DNA from: CAYJLF01 sp964371055
GTDB taxonomy: Bacteria > Eisenbacteria > RBG-16-71-46 > CAIMUX01
Length of the DNA stretch: 64,000 nucleotides
Direction: 5' to 3'
NCBI GenBank assembly: GCA_964371055.1
Contig: CAYJLF010000002.1
Location: 186,001-250,000 of the forward strand
Below the pieces are notes generated by a model that worked only from the letters and a program-made list of their open reading frames with translations, had not been told where the DNA came from and searched no databases. A program made the position numbers and the translations under genes. The first letter of the stretch is position 1. Each line of letters begins with the position of its first letter. Of the stretch, positions 1 through 8,427 are shown piece by piece.

Positions 1-2924
1 CCGGGACGGCAAACGTCCCGGGTTTCAAGGTGCTGCACGATGGGGCGCGAGCCTCCCTCGGCCGTGATCCGCTGCTGTCGCTCGCCCAACGGGACCCGGA
101 GTCGTTGCTCCGTGAGGACGCGGAACAGAGGCGGAGCCTGGTCGTTCTCGTCGACCTGGTGCGGGATCTCGATGCCGCCTACGGCGCTTTCAAACGGCGG
201 CACGCGCTGCTCGACTTCTCCGATCTCGAACTCCACACGGCGCGGGTGCTGCGCGCGGGAGGGGAGGCCTATCGCGGTCTCTACCGCGAGGTCCTGGTCG
301 ACGAGTTCCAGGACGTCAACGGGCTGCAAAATGACATCCTCGACCGGCTGGCGACCCCGGAGGGGCGTTTCCGCGTGGGCGACGTGAAGCAGTCGATCTA
401 CCAGTTCCGCCTGGCCGACCCGACCATCTTCCTCCGCCTGCAGCGCGATCGGACGGTCGTGCGCCGCATGGAGGATCTGCCGTCCCAGTCGGGTCCTCTC
501 TGCGTGCTGCTGGCGGAGAATCACCGCAGCCGGCCCGCCGTGCTTCGCTTCGCGAACCTCATCGTCGCTCCGCTCCTCGGTCCCGCGGAGATCGGAACTC
601 CCTACGACGAGCAGGCGCTGATTCCCGGAAGGGACGCCGATCCCGCCGCCCCTCCGGTCGAGTTGCACCTGATCCGGCCGGCCGGGGGGGAGGAGAAGAT
701 CGCCCCGTCAGAGGCGCAGGCCGGGTGGATCGTGACGCGCCTGGACGAGCTGATCCGGAACGAGAGGCCGTTGCTGCCGCGCCGGGAGGGACCCGATACG
801 CCGGCCACCTGGCGTGATGTCGCGGTCCTCCTGCGCCGCCGGGCGAACGCCTCCACCTTCCTCGAAGCGTTGCAGGGGGCCGGCATTCCCGCCTACCTCG
901 GCCGGGGTGGCTCGTTGCTCGAGGACGAGGCGGTGCGCGACTTCCGCTGCCTGTTGCAGGTGATCGACAATCCGCGGGACGACATCGCGCTCGCCGCTGT
1001 GTTGCGTTCGCCGCTCTTCGGCCTCACCGACTCCGACTTGCTGCGGGTGCGCCTGGCCTGGCCGCAAGCGCACTCGTTCCTCGACGCGGTGGCCGCGGCG
1101 GCCGGCGTCGCGGGCGAGGAGAGTCCTCGGCCCGAGGCCTCCCGGTCCGACGCGGGCATGTTTCAGCCTCCCGGGCTGGCGACCGAACTCTGCGGTCCGC
1201 CGGCGGGAGATGCCTCGACCTTGGTGCCGCGGGCCCTCGCCTCGCGACTGCGTTCGGTGCTGGATCGCGTCCGCGCATGGCGGCAGCGACAGGGATGGAT
1301 GGAGCTGACCCGGTTTCTCGAGGCGGTCCGCGCGGAGACCGGCTTCGAGACTCTGCTGCGAGCCGCCGGCAACGGGACGGCCCACGCCGCGGCCCTGGCC
1401 AAGTTCCTCGACCTGGCGCGGGCCTGCGAAGAGGAACGCGGTCCCTCGCTGCACGGGTTCCTCGCTCGGATCGAGGCTCTGGACCGTGCGGGCTCGGTCG
1501 ACGCGGTGCCGGTCAGCAGCGAGGAAGACGATGCCGTCGCCGTGCTGACCATGCACCACGCGAAGGGACTGGAGTTCCCGATCGTCGTCATCCCGGAGCT
1601 GGAGTGGCCGGGCAATCGCGACGCGCTCGGCTCGCGGATCCGACTGGGGCGGGAATGGGCCGGCGTGCGCCATCTCGATCGGGAGGCCTGGGTCCGGCGC
1701 GACTCGGCCGCGCGCCGCGTGCTGGAACGGATGCAGAACGAGGCGGAGCGGGCGGAAGAGGCGCGCATCCTCTACGTCGCCCTGACCCGGGCGCGCGAGC
1801 GGTTGATCCTGGTCGGCACGCCGGCCAGCGCGGACGCGCTGGATGATCTGCGCGGCTGTCCCCGCGGCGAGGAGGTCATCCGGGAACGGATCCGCCGCGC
1901 GCGCAGCGCGCTCGGTTGGATCATGGCGGCGCTCTCGACCCCCGGGATCGCACCGCAGGACATTCCGCTCACGATCGCAGAGCACGAGATCGGTCCTGAG
2001 GAGATCCCGGAGCCGACCGAACGCGGAACCGGGCGCGATACCGGCGGGACTCGGACGCTCTCCTCCTTCGCCGCGCGCCTGGGCTCTCCTTCCGAGGATG
2101 CGACCGCGCGACTCGACGCGCTGCTCCGCCGCGTCACGACCGAGCCGGGGCATCCTCCCCTGGCACGCCTCGAGGGCTTGCGCGGGAAGTACTGGGTGAC
2201 CGAGCTCAAGTCGATGGCCGATGCCGAACGGCACCGCGACCTCGCGGAGGAAGGCGCGGCGATGGCGGCCGCTCCCCGATCCGAGATCGCCGCGTCGGAG
2301 GGCGAAGAGTCCGGGCGGTCCCTCGATGCCGAGTCGGCCGCCCGGCGCGGGGTCGCCTACCATGCCGCGCTGGCGCGGTTCGATCTCTCGGCGACCGATC
2401 CGACAGGGATCGACCGCCAGTTCGCGGCGTTCGCGCAGACACCGTGGTGGGGCGAGGCCGGGCGCGATCCGGCGCTCGAACGCGGTCTCGTCCGTTTCTT
2501 TCAGAGTGATCTGGGGGGACGGATGCGCGCCGTTTCACGCGCGGGGGGACGGATCGAACGGGAGGTGCCCTTTTCGCTGCGGGTGCCGGTGACCGGGCTC
2601 CTTCCGCTGCTGCCGGCGGTGCGGCACGCGGTCGAGGCCGATCCACGCTGGCTGGAAGGGTCCTGGTCGCGCGCGCTGGACGAGGCCTGGGCCGTCGTGC
2701 AGGGACGGATCGATTGCGTCTTCGAGGAGAAGGGCGTCTGGCACCTGCTCGACTGGAAGACCGATCGCGGCTCGGCGGCCGTGCTCGCCGAGCGGGCCCG
2801 CGGCTATGCCTGGCAGATGCGGATCTACGAGGATGCCGTGCGCCGGCTTTGGGGAAAGCCGGGCGAGACCTGGCTCGCCTTCATCGCGGCGGGAATGGCT
2901 CTGCCGGTGGAGGCGGCAGCTTGA
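1..2924 (+). CDS. addA: AddA-type helicase-nuclease, 5' end outside window
   Basis: UvrD-like superfamily 1 helicase with a C-terminal RecB-type nuclease, the AddA subunit of double-strand-break resection. The frame is open from base 3 to the edge, so the Walker A region lies upstream. Visible motifs are VDEFQDVNG (motif II, about nt 298), GDVKQSIYQFR (motif III, about nt 379), HHAKGLEFPIVVIPEL (motif V, about nt 1555), LYVALTRARERL (motif VI, about nt 1770), and near the C-terminus GRIDC with LLDWKTDRG (about nt 2703-2772), the PD-(D/E)XK nuclease core. An AddB partner would be expected upstream but is not in the window. GTG at 30 is only an in-frame codon, not a credible start. The family call is firm; whether it acts as AddA or as a related RecB-like protein depends on the missing part. 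Confidence 0.93.
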   Translation, partial: GTANVPGFKVLHDGARASLGRDPLLSLAQRDPESLLREDAEQRRSLVVLVDLVRDLDAAYGAFKRRHALLDFSDLELHTARVLRAGGEAYRGLYREVLVDEFQDVNGLQNDILDRLATPEGRFRVGDVKQSIYQFRLADPTIFLRLQRDRTVVRRMEDLPSQSGPLCVLLAENHRSRPAVLRFANLIVAPLLGPAEIGTPYDEQALIPGRDADPAAPPVELHLIRPAGGEEKIAPSEAQAGWIVTRLDELIRNERPLLPRREGPDTPATWRDVAVLLRRRANASTFLEALQGAGIPAYLGRGGSLLEDEAVRDFRCLLQVIDNPRDDIALAAVLRSPLFGLTDSDLLRVRLAWPQAHSFLDAVAAAAGVAGEESPRPEASRSDAGMFQPPGLATELCGPPAGDASTLVPRALASRLRSVLDRVRAWRQRQGWMELTRFLEAVRAETGFETLLRAAGNGTAHAAALAKFLDLARACEEERGPSLHGFLARIEALDRAGSVDAVPVSSEEDDAVAVLTMHHAKGLEFPIVVIPELEWPGNRDALGSRIRLGREWAGVRHLDREAWVRRDSAARRVLERMQNEAERAEEARILYVALTRARERLILVGTPASADALDDLRGCPRGEEVIRERIRRARSALGWIMAALSTPGIAPQDIPLTIAEHEIGPEEIPEPTERGTGRDTGGTRTLSSFAARLGSPSEDATARLDALLRRVTTEPGHPPLARLEGLRGKYWVTELKSMADAERHRDLAEEGAAMAAAPRSEIAASEGEESGRSLDAESAARRGVAYHAALARFDLSATDPTGIDRQFAAFAQTPWWGEAGRDPALERGLVRFFQSDLGGRMRAVSRAGGRIEREVPFSLRVPVTGLLPLLPAVRHAVEADPRWLEGSWSRALDEAWAVVQGRIDCVFEEKGVWHLLDWKTDRGSAAVLAERARGYAWQMRIYEDAVRRLWGKPGETWLAFIAAGMALPVEAAA

Positions 2925-2992
2925 CGGAGCACAGGTCGCGTACTACAACACGTTGTGCGTTCCACGATCGTTTGGTCATCAGGGAGGTGTTC

Positions 2993-4603
2993 GTGAACCG
3001 TTTCCCCTTCGATCGAACTGCGACGCGAGCGGCCTCGGCCGGTTTCGCCCGCGGAGTCGGGCTGATGCTCCTGGTCCTTAACTTCCTGGCTCCCGCCTGG
3101 CCGGCCGCAGAGAGCCGAGCATCGGAGACGGCAACAGCGCCGGGCTCGAACGCCCCTCCCCTCCCCGCCGTCTTCGATCGCGTCGAGGAGTTCCGCCTGG
3201 ACAACGGGATGCTCTTCCTCCTCCTGCCGCGGACCGACGTCCCGACCGTGGCCGGAAGGGTGCGCTTCCGGGTCGGCAACGTCGATTCTCCCGCCGGCCG
3301 GTCGGGCGTCGCGCACATCTTCGAACACATGGCCTTCCAGGGGACCGACGTGATCGGCGCGCACGATCGCGCCCTGGAGATCGCGCTGGAGGACAGCATC
3401 CGGATCGTGGGCGAGGCGCTCTGTCTCGAGGTGAGCCGGCGCGAGCTGGCCGACACCGCCCGCGTCCGGGGCCTCAGCGCCCGGCTCGAAGGATTGAACG
3501 AACGGCAGTTCGCCTCGACCGTGCCGAACGAGTTCTCGCGCCTCTACGACCAGCACTCGTACTACTTCAATGCGTGGACCTCGCCCGACTTCACGGAGTA
3601 CGAGACCGACGTCCCCGCCAACGCGCTTGAGATCTGGATGCTGATGGAGAGCGAGCGGATCCAGCACCCGTCCTTCCGCGGCTTCTACCCCGAGCGCAGC
3701 GTGGTGATCGAGGAACGTCGCCAGGGGGAGGACAACCCCTCCTCGGCCGTCTGGGAGTTGATCAACGGACTCGCCTACCAGGCGCATCCCTACCGGCTGC
3801 CGGTGATCGGGTACATGAGCGACCTCGAGACCCTCTCCCAGCAGGATGCCGAGCGGTTCCGCGGCGTCTACTACGTTCCGGGCAACGCGGTCAGCGCGCT
3901 GGTGGGGGACTTCGAGCCGGAGACCGCGAAGCGTCTGATCCGCGACTACTTCGGGGACATCCCGGCGGGAGCGAAGCCCCCCGAGGTGCGCACCATCGAG
4001 CCGCCGCAGGAGGGGATGCGCCGCGGAGTTCTCCGCCGCGGAACGGCCCGGGAGCTCTTTCTCGCCTTTCACGCGGCGGCGCCGGGAACGCGGGAGGCAC
4101 TGGTCCAGACGCTGCTGGCCGACGTGCTGAGCCGTGACATCACAAGCCGCCTCGACCGGCGCCTCGACATCGAGGAAAAAGCCGCCTGCGAAGTCTGGGC
4201 CTTCGCCGATGTGAACGGGCGCTATCCGGGACTCCTGGTCCTGCACGCGAAGCCGTTGGAGGGGTTCACCAACGAAGCGGTCGAAGCGATGATCTGGGAG
4301 GAACTGCGGGGGCTCGTCACGCGACCAGTCACGCGGGAGAAGCTGGACGAGATCACCGCCTCGCGCCGCAAGCGATTCTACCGAGGCCTGACGACCAACC
4401 CCTCCCTCGCGTCGTTTTTGGTCGACGCGCAAACGATCCATGGCGACTGGCGGCGCCCGCTGGAGATCCTGCGCGAGGCGAGCACGGTGACGCCCGACGA
4501 GATCACAGCGATGGCGGCCGGACTCTTCCGGCCCGATCGGGCGACCGTGGTCTTCGTCGAGCCAGAGGAGACGGCGGCCGCGACGCAGGGGGAGGTGGAG
4601 TGA
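2993..4603 (+). CDS. M16 family zinc metallopeptidase, catalytic subunit (exported)
   Basis: Protein of 536 residues. The start is GTG 2993, placed by AGGGAGGTG at 2981-2989 and followed by a signal-peptide-like segment (GLMLLVLNFLAPAWPAA). The inverted zinc motif HIFEH (HxxEH) lies near residue 108 in the typical setting SGVAHIFEHMAFQGT. A later MESER segment supplies the usual third-ligand region. There are two M16 domains, with the N-terminal one catalytic. The next gene overlaps by one base (TGATG) and encodes a second M16 protein without the zinc motif, the arrangement of known heterodimeric M16B peptidases. Expected role: degradation or processing of peptides in the periplasm. The substrate is unknown. 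It lies 68 bp after addA and may or may not be cotranscribed with it. Confidence 0.93.
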   Translation: MNRFPFDRTATRAASAGFARGVGLMLLVLNFLAPAWPAAESRASETATAPGSNAPPLPAVFDRVEEFRLDNGMLFLLLPRTDVPTVAGRVRFRVGNVDSPAGRSGVAHIFEHMAFQGTDVIGAHDRALEIALEDSIRIVGEALCLEVSRRELADTARVRGLSARLEGLNERQFASTVPNEFSRLYDQHSYYFNAWTSPDFTEYETDVPANALEIWMLMESERIQHPSFRGFYPERSVVIEERRQGEDNPSSAVWELINGLAYQAHPYRLPVIGYMSDLETLSQQDAERFRGVYYVPGNAVSALVGDFEPETAKRLIRDYFGDIPAGAKPPEVRTIEPPQEGMRRGVLRRGTARELFLAFHAAAPGTREALVQTLLADVLSRDITSRLDRRLDIEEKAACEVWAFADVNGRYPGLLVLHAKPLEGFTNEAVEAMIWEELRGLVTRPVTREKLDEITASRRKRFYRGLTTNPSLASFLVDAQTIHGDWRRPLEILREASTVTPDEITAMAAGLFRPDRATVVFVEPEETAAATQGEVE

Positions 4604-6093
4604 TGAAGAAGACCGGGATCGATTCCTCCCGAGGAACGATCGGCGGCCGGGCGCAGTGGCCTGGCCTCGTCCTCGCGACCTGCGGGCTGACTCTTCTCAC
4701 GGTCATGGTGACCGCGGCGGCGCCGGGCGCGGAGACGCCCCGCCATCCGGAGACGTTGACGCTACCCCCCTTGTCGTTCACTCCGATCGCGGCGGAGCAG
4801 GAGACACTCTCGTGCGGCGTCCCGGTCATCCTGCACGAGAGCCACGACCTTCCGATCCTCGACGTCACGATCCGCTTCCGGATGGGGAACCGTTACCTGC
4901 CCGTCGGTCAGCACACCGCCTGCGGTCTCCTGGCCGATTTGTGGCGTGACGGCGGGACCGCGCTCCTGTCGCCCGACTCGCTCGATGCGGTGCTGACGGC
5001 GCTCGACGCGTCGATCTCCAGCGGCGTGGGCGAACGGTCCGGCTCCGTCGAAGTGCGTCTGAGCAGTGAGGACACGGAGAGGGCGCTCCCGATCTGGCGC
5101 GACGTCGTGCTCCGCCCTCGCTTCGACGGCGACCGGCTGGCCCGGGCCAAGGCGAATCGCCTGGAATCCCTGCAGGAGATCAACAACGATCCGAACGCCA
5201 TCGCGTCGCACCACTTCCGCCGTCTCTTGCTGGGACGCGAGTTCCCCTCCGCGCGGCTCGAGACGCGCGCCGACATCGAGGCGGTCAAAGCCGGCGATCT
5301 CAGCGATCTCCACGCCCGCTTCGTCCGGCCGCAGAACGCGATCATCGGGGTGAGCGGCGATTTCGACCGCCGGGGAATGCTGGCGCTGCTCGAGAACCTC
5401 TTCCGCGATTGGCCCGCCGCCGGCGCCTTCGAGCCCCCGATCGCGGCGCCCTGGGAGCCACAACCGCAGCCGGGCGTCTATCTCCTGCGCGGCGACTATG
5501 CGCAAAGCCAGGTGCGCCTCGGGCGGATCATCCCGGAGTTGACCGACGACTCCCCCGATCTCGCCGCGGCGAGCCTGCTGAGCTGGGGCCTCGGTTACCA
5601 GCGCATCTTCTACCGGACCCGGGAGGAAGGACTCACCTACGGCACGGCGCTTCTGCTCGACGTGGGGAGGGAGCGGACCCTCTTCCAGGGATCCGGCTCG
5701 TGCCGGGGGGACGCCACGGTCCCGCTGCTGCGCGCGGTGCTCGGGGAGTACGAGCGTCTCGGCCGGGAGCCGGTCGATCGCGGAGACCTGGCGGGCGCCC
5801 GGTCTTTCATGATCGGAAACGAAGTGCGCGCCAGCGAGACGGCCGCGGGGATCGTCGCGACGCGGGTGGGCGATCTGCTGCGCGGGCGGAAGGCCGACTT
5901 CCGCGAGCGATACTTCGAGACGCTCAAGTCGGCGACGGCCGAGGATGTCGCGCAGGTGGCACGGCGCTACGTGCTGCGCGATGAGCCGTGGGTCGTCTTC
6001 GTCCTCGGTGATCCGGAGCAGTTCGGCGTGCCGCTCGACAGCCTCGGCCTGGGGCCGGTCCGCGAGGTCGAACCGATCGTGTTCGGGGAGTAG
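4603..6093 (+). CDS. M16 family protein lacking the zinc motif (partner subunit)
   Basis: Protein of 496 residues. ATG 4603 sits 7 nt after GGAGG (4591-4595); GTG 4600 is possible but crowds the ribosome site. A signal peptide is followed by an M16 fold. Where the catalytic subunit has HxxEH this protein has HTACGLLADLW (about residue 104), so the zinc-binding His/Glu/His set is lost. The C-terminal half keeps M16_C-like features, for example FYRTREEGLTYG, the R/Y element that in the family helps bind substrate. It is coupled to the upstream active M16 gene by a one-base overlap. By analogy with M16B heterodimers it should be the non-catalytic half supplying substrate-binding residues. It is not a decayed gene: the frame is intact and full length. 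Confidence 0.9.
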   Translation: MKKTGIDSSRGTIGGRAQWPGLVLATCGLTLLTVMVTAAAPGAETPRHPETLTLPPLSFTPIAAEQETLSCGVPVILHESHDLPILDVTIRFRMGNRYLPVGQHTACGLLADLWRDGGTALLSPDSLDAVLTALDASISSGVGERSGSVEVRLSSEDTERALPIWRDVVLRPRFDGDRLARAKANRLESLQEINNDPNAIASHHFRRLLLGREFPSARLETRADIEAVKAGDLSDLHARFVRPQNAIIGVSGDFDRRGMLALLENLFRDWPAAGAFEPPIAAPWEPQPQPGVYLLRGDYAQSQVRLGRIIPELTDDSPDLAAASLLSWGLGYQRIFYRTREEGLTYGTALLLDVGRERTLFQGSGSCRGDATVPLLRAVLGEYERLGREPVDRGDLAGARSFMIGNEVRASETAAGIVATRVGDLLRGRKADFRERYFETLKSATAEDVAQVARRYVLRDEPWVVFVLGDPEQFGVPLDSLGLGPVREVEPIVFGE

Positions 6094-6112
6094 GCGGAGT
6101 AGGCGGTCCCGT

Positions 6113-6796
6113 CTACCCGTGGAACAGCCACTTGATGCTGCTCCACGCCATCGAGGCGGGCGGGGTCGGCGGCATCGTGATGTCGGCCGGTTCGTCCGAC
6201 CAGCGGGTGATCCGCCACAACGGCTGGCCGTCGCTGGCGACTTCGCCCGCCACAGGCTCCAGGCGGAGACGCGCGGTCGTGCCCATCGTCTCGAAATGGC
6301 TGATGTCGCCGGTCGGGTCTCGGTAGGTGACACTGAACTCGACTTCCCGCACGACGATCTGGCGGGCGCCGGTCGGGCTCCCCGGCACCACGGTCGACGA
6401 GTCCAGCTGCCAGTCGAGCCGGATGTCGATCACACGCTCGTTCACCAGCAGTCCTCGCGCGGAGAGGATCTCATCCGCTCGACCCCAGTCGGTGGGAACG
6501 GGGAATTCCGCATCGTTGACCGCGCGGTCGGCGGCGACGAAGCGAAACGCGTCGGCGATCAGATTCTCGTAGGTCGCCAGGCTCCGCCGCTCGAGCGACC
6601 ACTTGATCAGCTCCAGGCAGTGTTCCGGGGACGACTGGGCCGGCGGGGGCGGTCCGGACGATTCGGTCGGGCCGTCGTCGGAACAGCCGGGTAGCGCGAC
6701 GAGGAGCGCGACGAGGAGCGCGCCCCAGAGCGTGCCCGCGCCGACCGAGGCCGCGAAGCGGGGGACAGAGGGTACGAAGTCGGGTCTGCGCGGCAC
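6113..6796 (-). CDS. NTF2-like lipoprotein with C-terminal WSSIK tail
   Basis: Protein of 227 residues. GTG 6796 is chosen because AGGAGG (6807-6802) lies 5 nt before it; GTG 6802 would overlap that site. The hydrophobic leader ends in LPGC, so Cys38 should be lipidated (signal peptidase II). The body starts SPEHCLELIKWSLERRSLATYENL, then DAFRFV, a pattern of helices and strands like NTF2/SnoaL folds and like the two neighbouring lipoproteins. It is their distant paralog. It ends MAWSSIKWLFHG, a variant of the W-x-x-I-K tail discussed in the findings. Function unknown; probably a periplasm-facing or surface lipoprotein. It converges on the M16 gene, with the two stop codons 20 bp apart. Confidence 0.85.
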   Translation of the reverse strand: MPRRPDFVPSVPRFAASVGAGTLWGALLVALLVALPGCSDDGPTESSGPPPPAQSSPEHCLELIKWSLERRSLATYENLIADAFRFVAADRAVNDAEFPVPTDWGRADEILSARGLLVNERVIDIRLDWQLDSSTVVPGSPTGARQIVVREVEFSVTYRDPTGDISHFETMGTTARLRLEPVAGEVASDGQPLWRITRWSDEPADITMPPTPPASMAWSSIKWLFHG

Positions 6797-6848
6797 GCGC
6801 ACCTCCTAGCGTGTGGGGTCAGGCGGGGCCTGGGTGGGGCGCGACGCG

Positions 6849-7472
6849 CTAGAGAAAGTTCGCCTTGATCGCTCCCCAGCTCGTTTCCTCGACCTTGCCG
6901 CCGATCGGCGAGTCTTCCCACCGGCGGATGCGCCAGGTCGAGGATCCGGAATCCTGCAGGAAGTAGAACCAGTGGGTAGCTCCCTGCACCACGAGATAGA
7001 GAGGCTCTCCTTCCGAGTTGCGGGTCGTGACGGTCAGGAAGGTGCCGTCCATCCGCACCTTGAGGCCGCCCGGGGCGAGTTCGGTCCACTCCTCCGGGTC
7101 GTCCTGGTTGAAGGTGAGCTGGATCCGCTCGACCGTCGCATCGGCGAACATGTTCTGAGCGGAGAGGAGCTCCTCCGTCCGCGCCCAGGTGTCGGGAGTC
7201 GGGTTGTCGCCCTGGACGTCATCCGGGTTGAAGACGAACTCGAACTCCTCGTGGAAGAGCTTCGTGTACTCCCCCAGGTTCCTCTCCTCATAGGCGGTCT
7301 TGAGATTGGCCAGGAGGTTCTCGGGGGACGTGGCGGCGAGATAATGAGAATCGGGAGGCGGATTCGTCTTCTTGTCGTCGCTGCAGCCGGCGATCGAAGC
7401 CGCCAGCAACCCACATCCGAAGACGAGAACGGCGATGGACGTTACTCGTGATCTCGAAGTCACGCGTCGCAT
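6849..7472 (-). CDS. NTF2-like lipoprotein, tandem copy B
   Basis: Protein of 207 residues. ATG 7472 is preceded by AGGAGG. The leader ends in SIAGC, so Cys30 is the predicted lipidation site, followed by SDDKKTNPPP, a flexible linker. The body (SPENLLANLKTAYEERNLGE, then KLFHEEFEFVF) looks like an NTF2/SnoaL-type domain, here apparently without obvious catalytic residues. It ends EETSWGAIKANFL, the W-G-x-I-K-x-x-F tail. It is nearly identical to the next gene upstream (7532-8167), including about 45 bp of 5' flank, so the pair is a recent tandem duplication. Both copies and the 6113-6796 gene read in the same direction and may form one transcript. Function unknown. Confidence 0.88.
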   Translation of the reverse strand: MRRVTSRSRVTSIAVLVFGCGLLAASIAGCSDDKKTNPPPDSHYLAATSPENLLANLKTAYEERNLGEYTKLFHEEFEFVFNPDDVQGDNPTPDTWARTEELLSAQNMFADATVERIQLTFNQDDPEEWTELAPGGLKVRMDGTFLTVTTRNSEGEPLYLVVQGATHWFYFLQDSGSSTWRIRRWEDSPIGGKVEETSWGAIKANFL

Positions 7473-7531
7473 GAAGACCTCCTATGCTACCCGTCACCCA
7501 TGCTCGGACCGAGGGGAGTTATCCGGGACAG

Positions 7532-8167
7532 CTAGCCGTGCGTGTAGTAGCGGAACTTGATCTCTCCCCAGGTCGCGTCCGCGCCCTTGCCCCCGATCGG
7601 CGAGTCTTCCCACCGGCGGATGCGCCAGGTCGAGGATCCGGAATCCTGCAGGAAGTAGAACCAATGGGTGGCTCCCTGCACCACGAGATAAAGAGGCTCT
7701 CCTTCCGAGTTGCGGGTCGTGACGGTCAGGAAGACGCCGTCCATCCGCACCTTGAGGCCCCCCGGGGCGAATTCGGTCCACTCCTCCGGGTCGCCCTGGT
7801 TGAAGGTGAGCTGGATTCGCTCGACCAGGGAGTCGGCGAAGATGCTCTGGGCGGAGAGGAGTTCCTCCGTCCGCGCCCAGGTGGAGGGAGTCGGGTTCCA
7901 CGGGTTTTGGACGTCCTCCGGGTTGAAGACGAACTCGAAATCCTCGTGGAAGAGCTTCGTGTACTCCCCCAGGTTCCTCTCCTCATAGGCGGTCTTGAGA
8001 TTGGCCAGGAGGTTCTCGGGGGACGTGGCGGCGAGATAATGAGAATCGGGAGGCGGATTCGTCTTCTTGTCGTCGCTACAGCCGGTGATCGACGCCGCCA
8101 GCAACCCACATCCGAAGAGGAGAATCGCGACGGACGTCAGTCGGGATCCCGCAATCGCGCGTCGCAT
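7532..8167 (-). CDS. NTF2-like lipoprotein, tandem copy A
   Basis: Protein of 211 residues. ATG 8167 has AGGAGG just upstream. Lipobox SITGC gives Cys30, followed by the same SDDKKTNPPP linker as its neighbour. The central 140 residues are almost unchanged between copies; differences cluster around residues 85-95 (an extra PWN segment), a few charges, and the C-terminus. The C-terminus here is ATWGEIKFRYYTHG, a longer version of the tail. Upstream sequence shared with the other copy runs to about 8213. It is the first gene of the three-lipoprotein set, so a promoter should lie in 8215-8260, but I cannot pick a convincing -35/-10 pair on this strand. Function unknown. Confidence 0.88.
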   Translation of the reverse strand: MRRAIAGSRLTSVAILLFGCGLLAASITGCSDDKKTNPPPDSHYLAATSPENLLANLKTAYEERNLGEYTKLFHEDFEFVFNPEDVQNPWNPTPSTWARTEELLSAQSIFADSLVERIQLTFNQGDPEEWTEFAPGGLKVRMDGVFLTVTTRNSEGEPLYLVVQGATHWFYFLQDSGSSTWRIRRWEDSPIGGKGADATWGEIKFRYYTHG

Positions 8168-8359
8168 GAAGACCTCCTGCGCTACCTGTCACCCATGCTC
8201 GGTCCGAGAGGAGCTCCCCGGGGAGCCCCCTGAGGCCACGAAAGAACCCGAATCATGTTAGCCGAACGCCGCGGCGAGGTCGATGCCGGAGCGCTTCGTC
8301 GCGGCAGGGGAGGTCACGACGGGTTGCGCGGCGGGTTTCGAGATCGCGTCTCGAAAGAC

Positions 8360-8388
8360 TTCGATTCGACAATCTGATCTGATATTCT
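8360..8388 (+). promoter_or_regulatory. Candidate sigma-70-type promoter
   Basis: TTCGAT (8360-8365), a 17-base spacer and TATTCT (8383-8388) sit about 40 bp before ATG 8428, in a locally AT-richer stretch. This fits transcription of the LamG protein gene. The rest of 8214-8427 shows nothing else I can name. Confidence 0.5.
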
Positions 8389-8427
8389 GTGGATGGCTAA
8401 TGCCAAGACCCACCCACGGAGGCAGCC

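Noticed and set aside
6813..8233. Two similar plus-strand open frames that look like paralogous genes
   Set aside because: They are antisense to the duplicated lipoproteins, and their similarity only mirrors the DNA duplication. The minus strand gives ribosome sites, lipoboxes and balanced composition.
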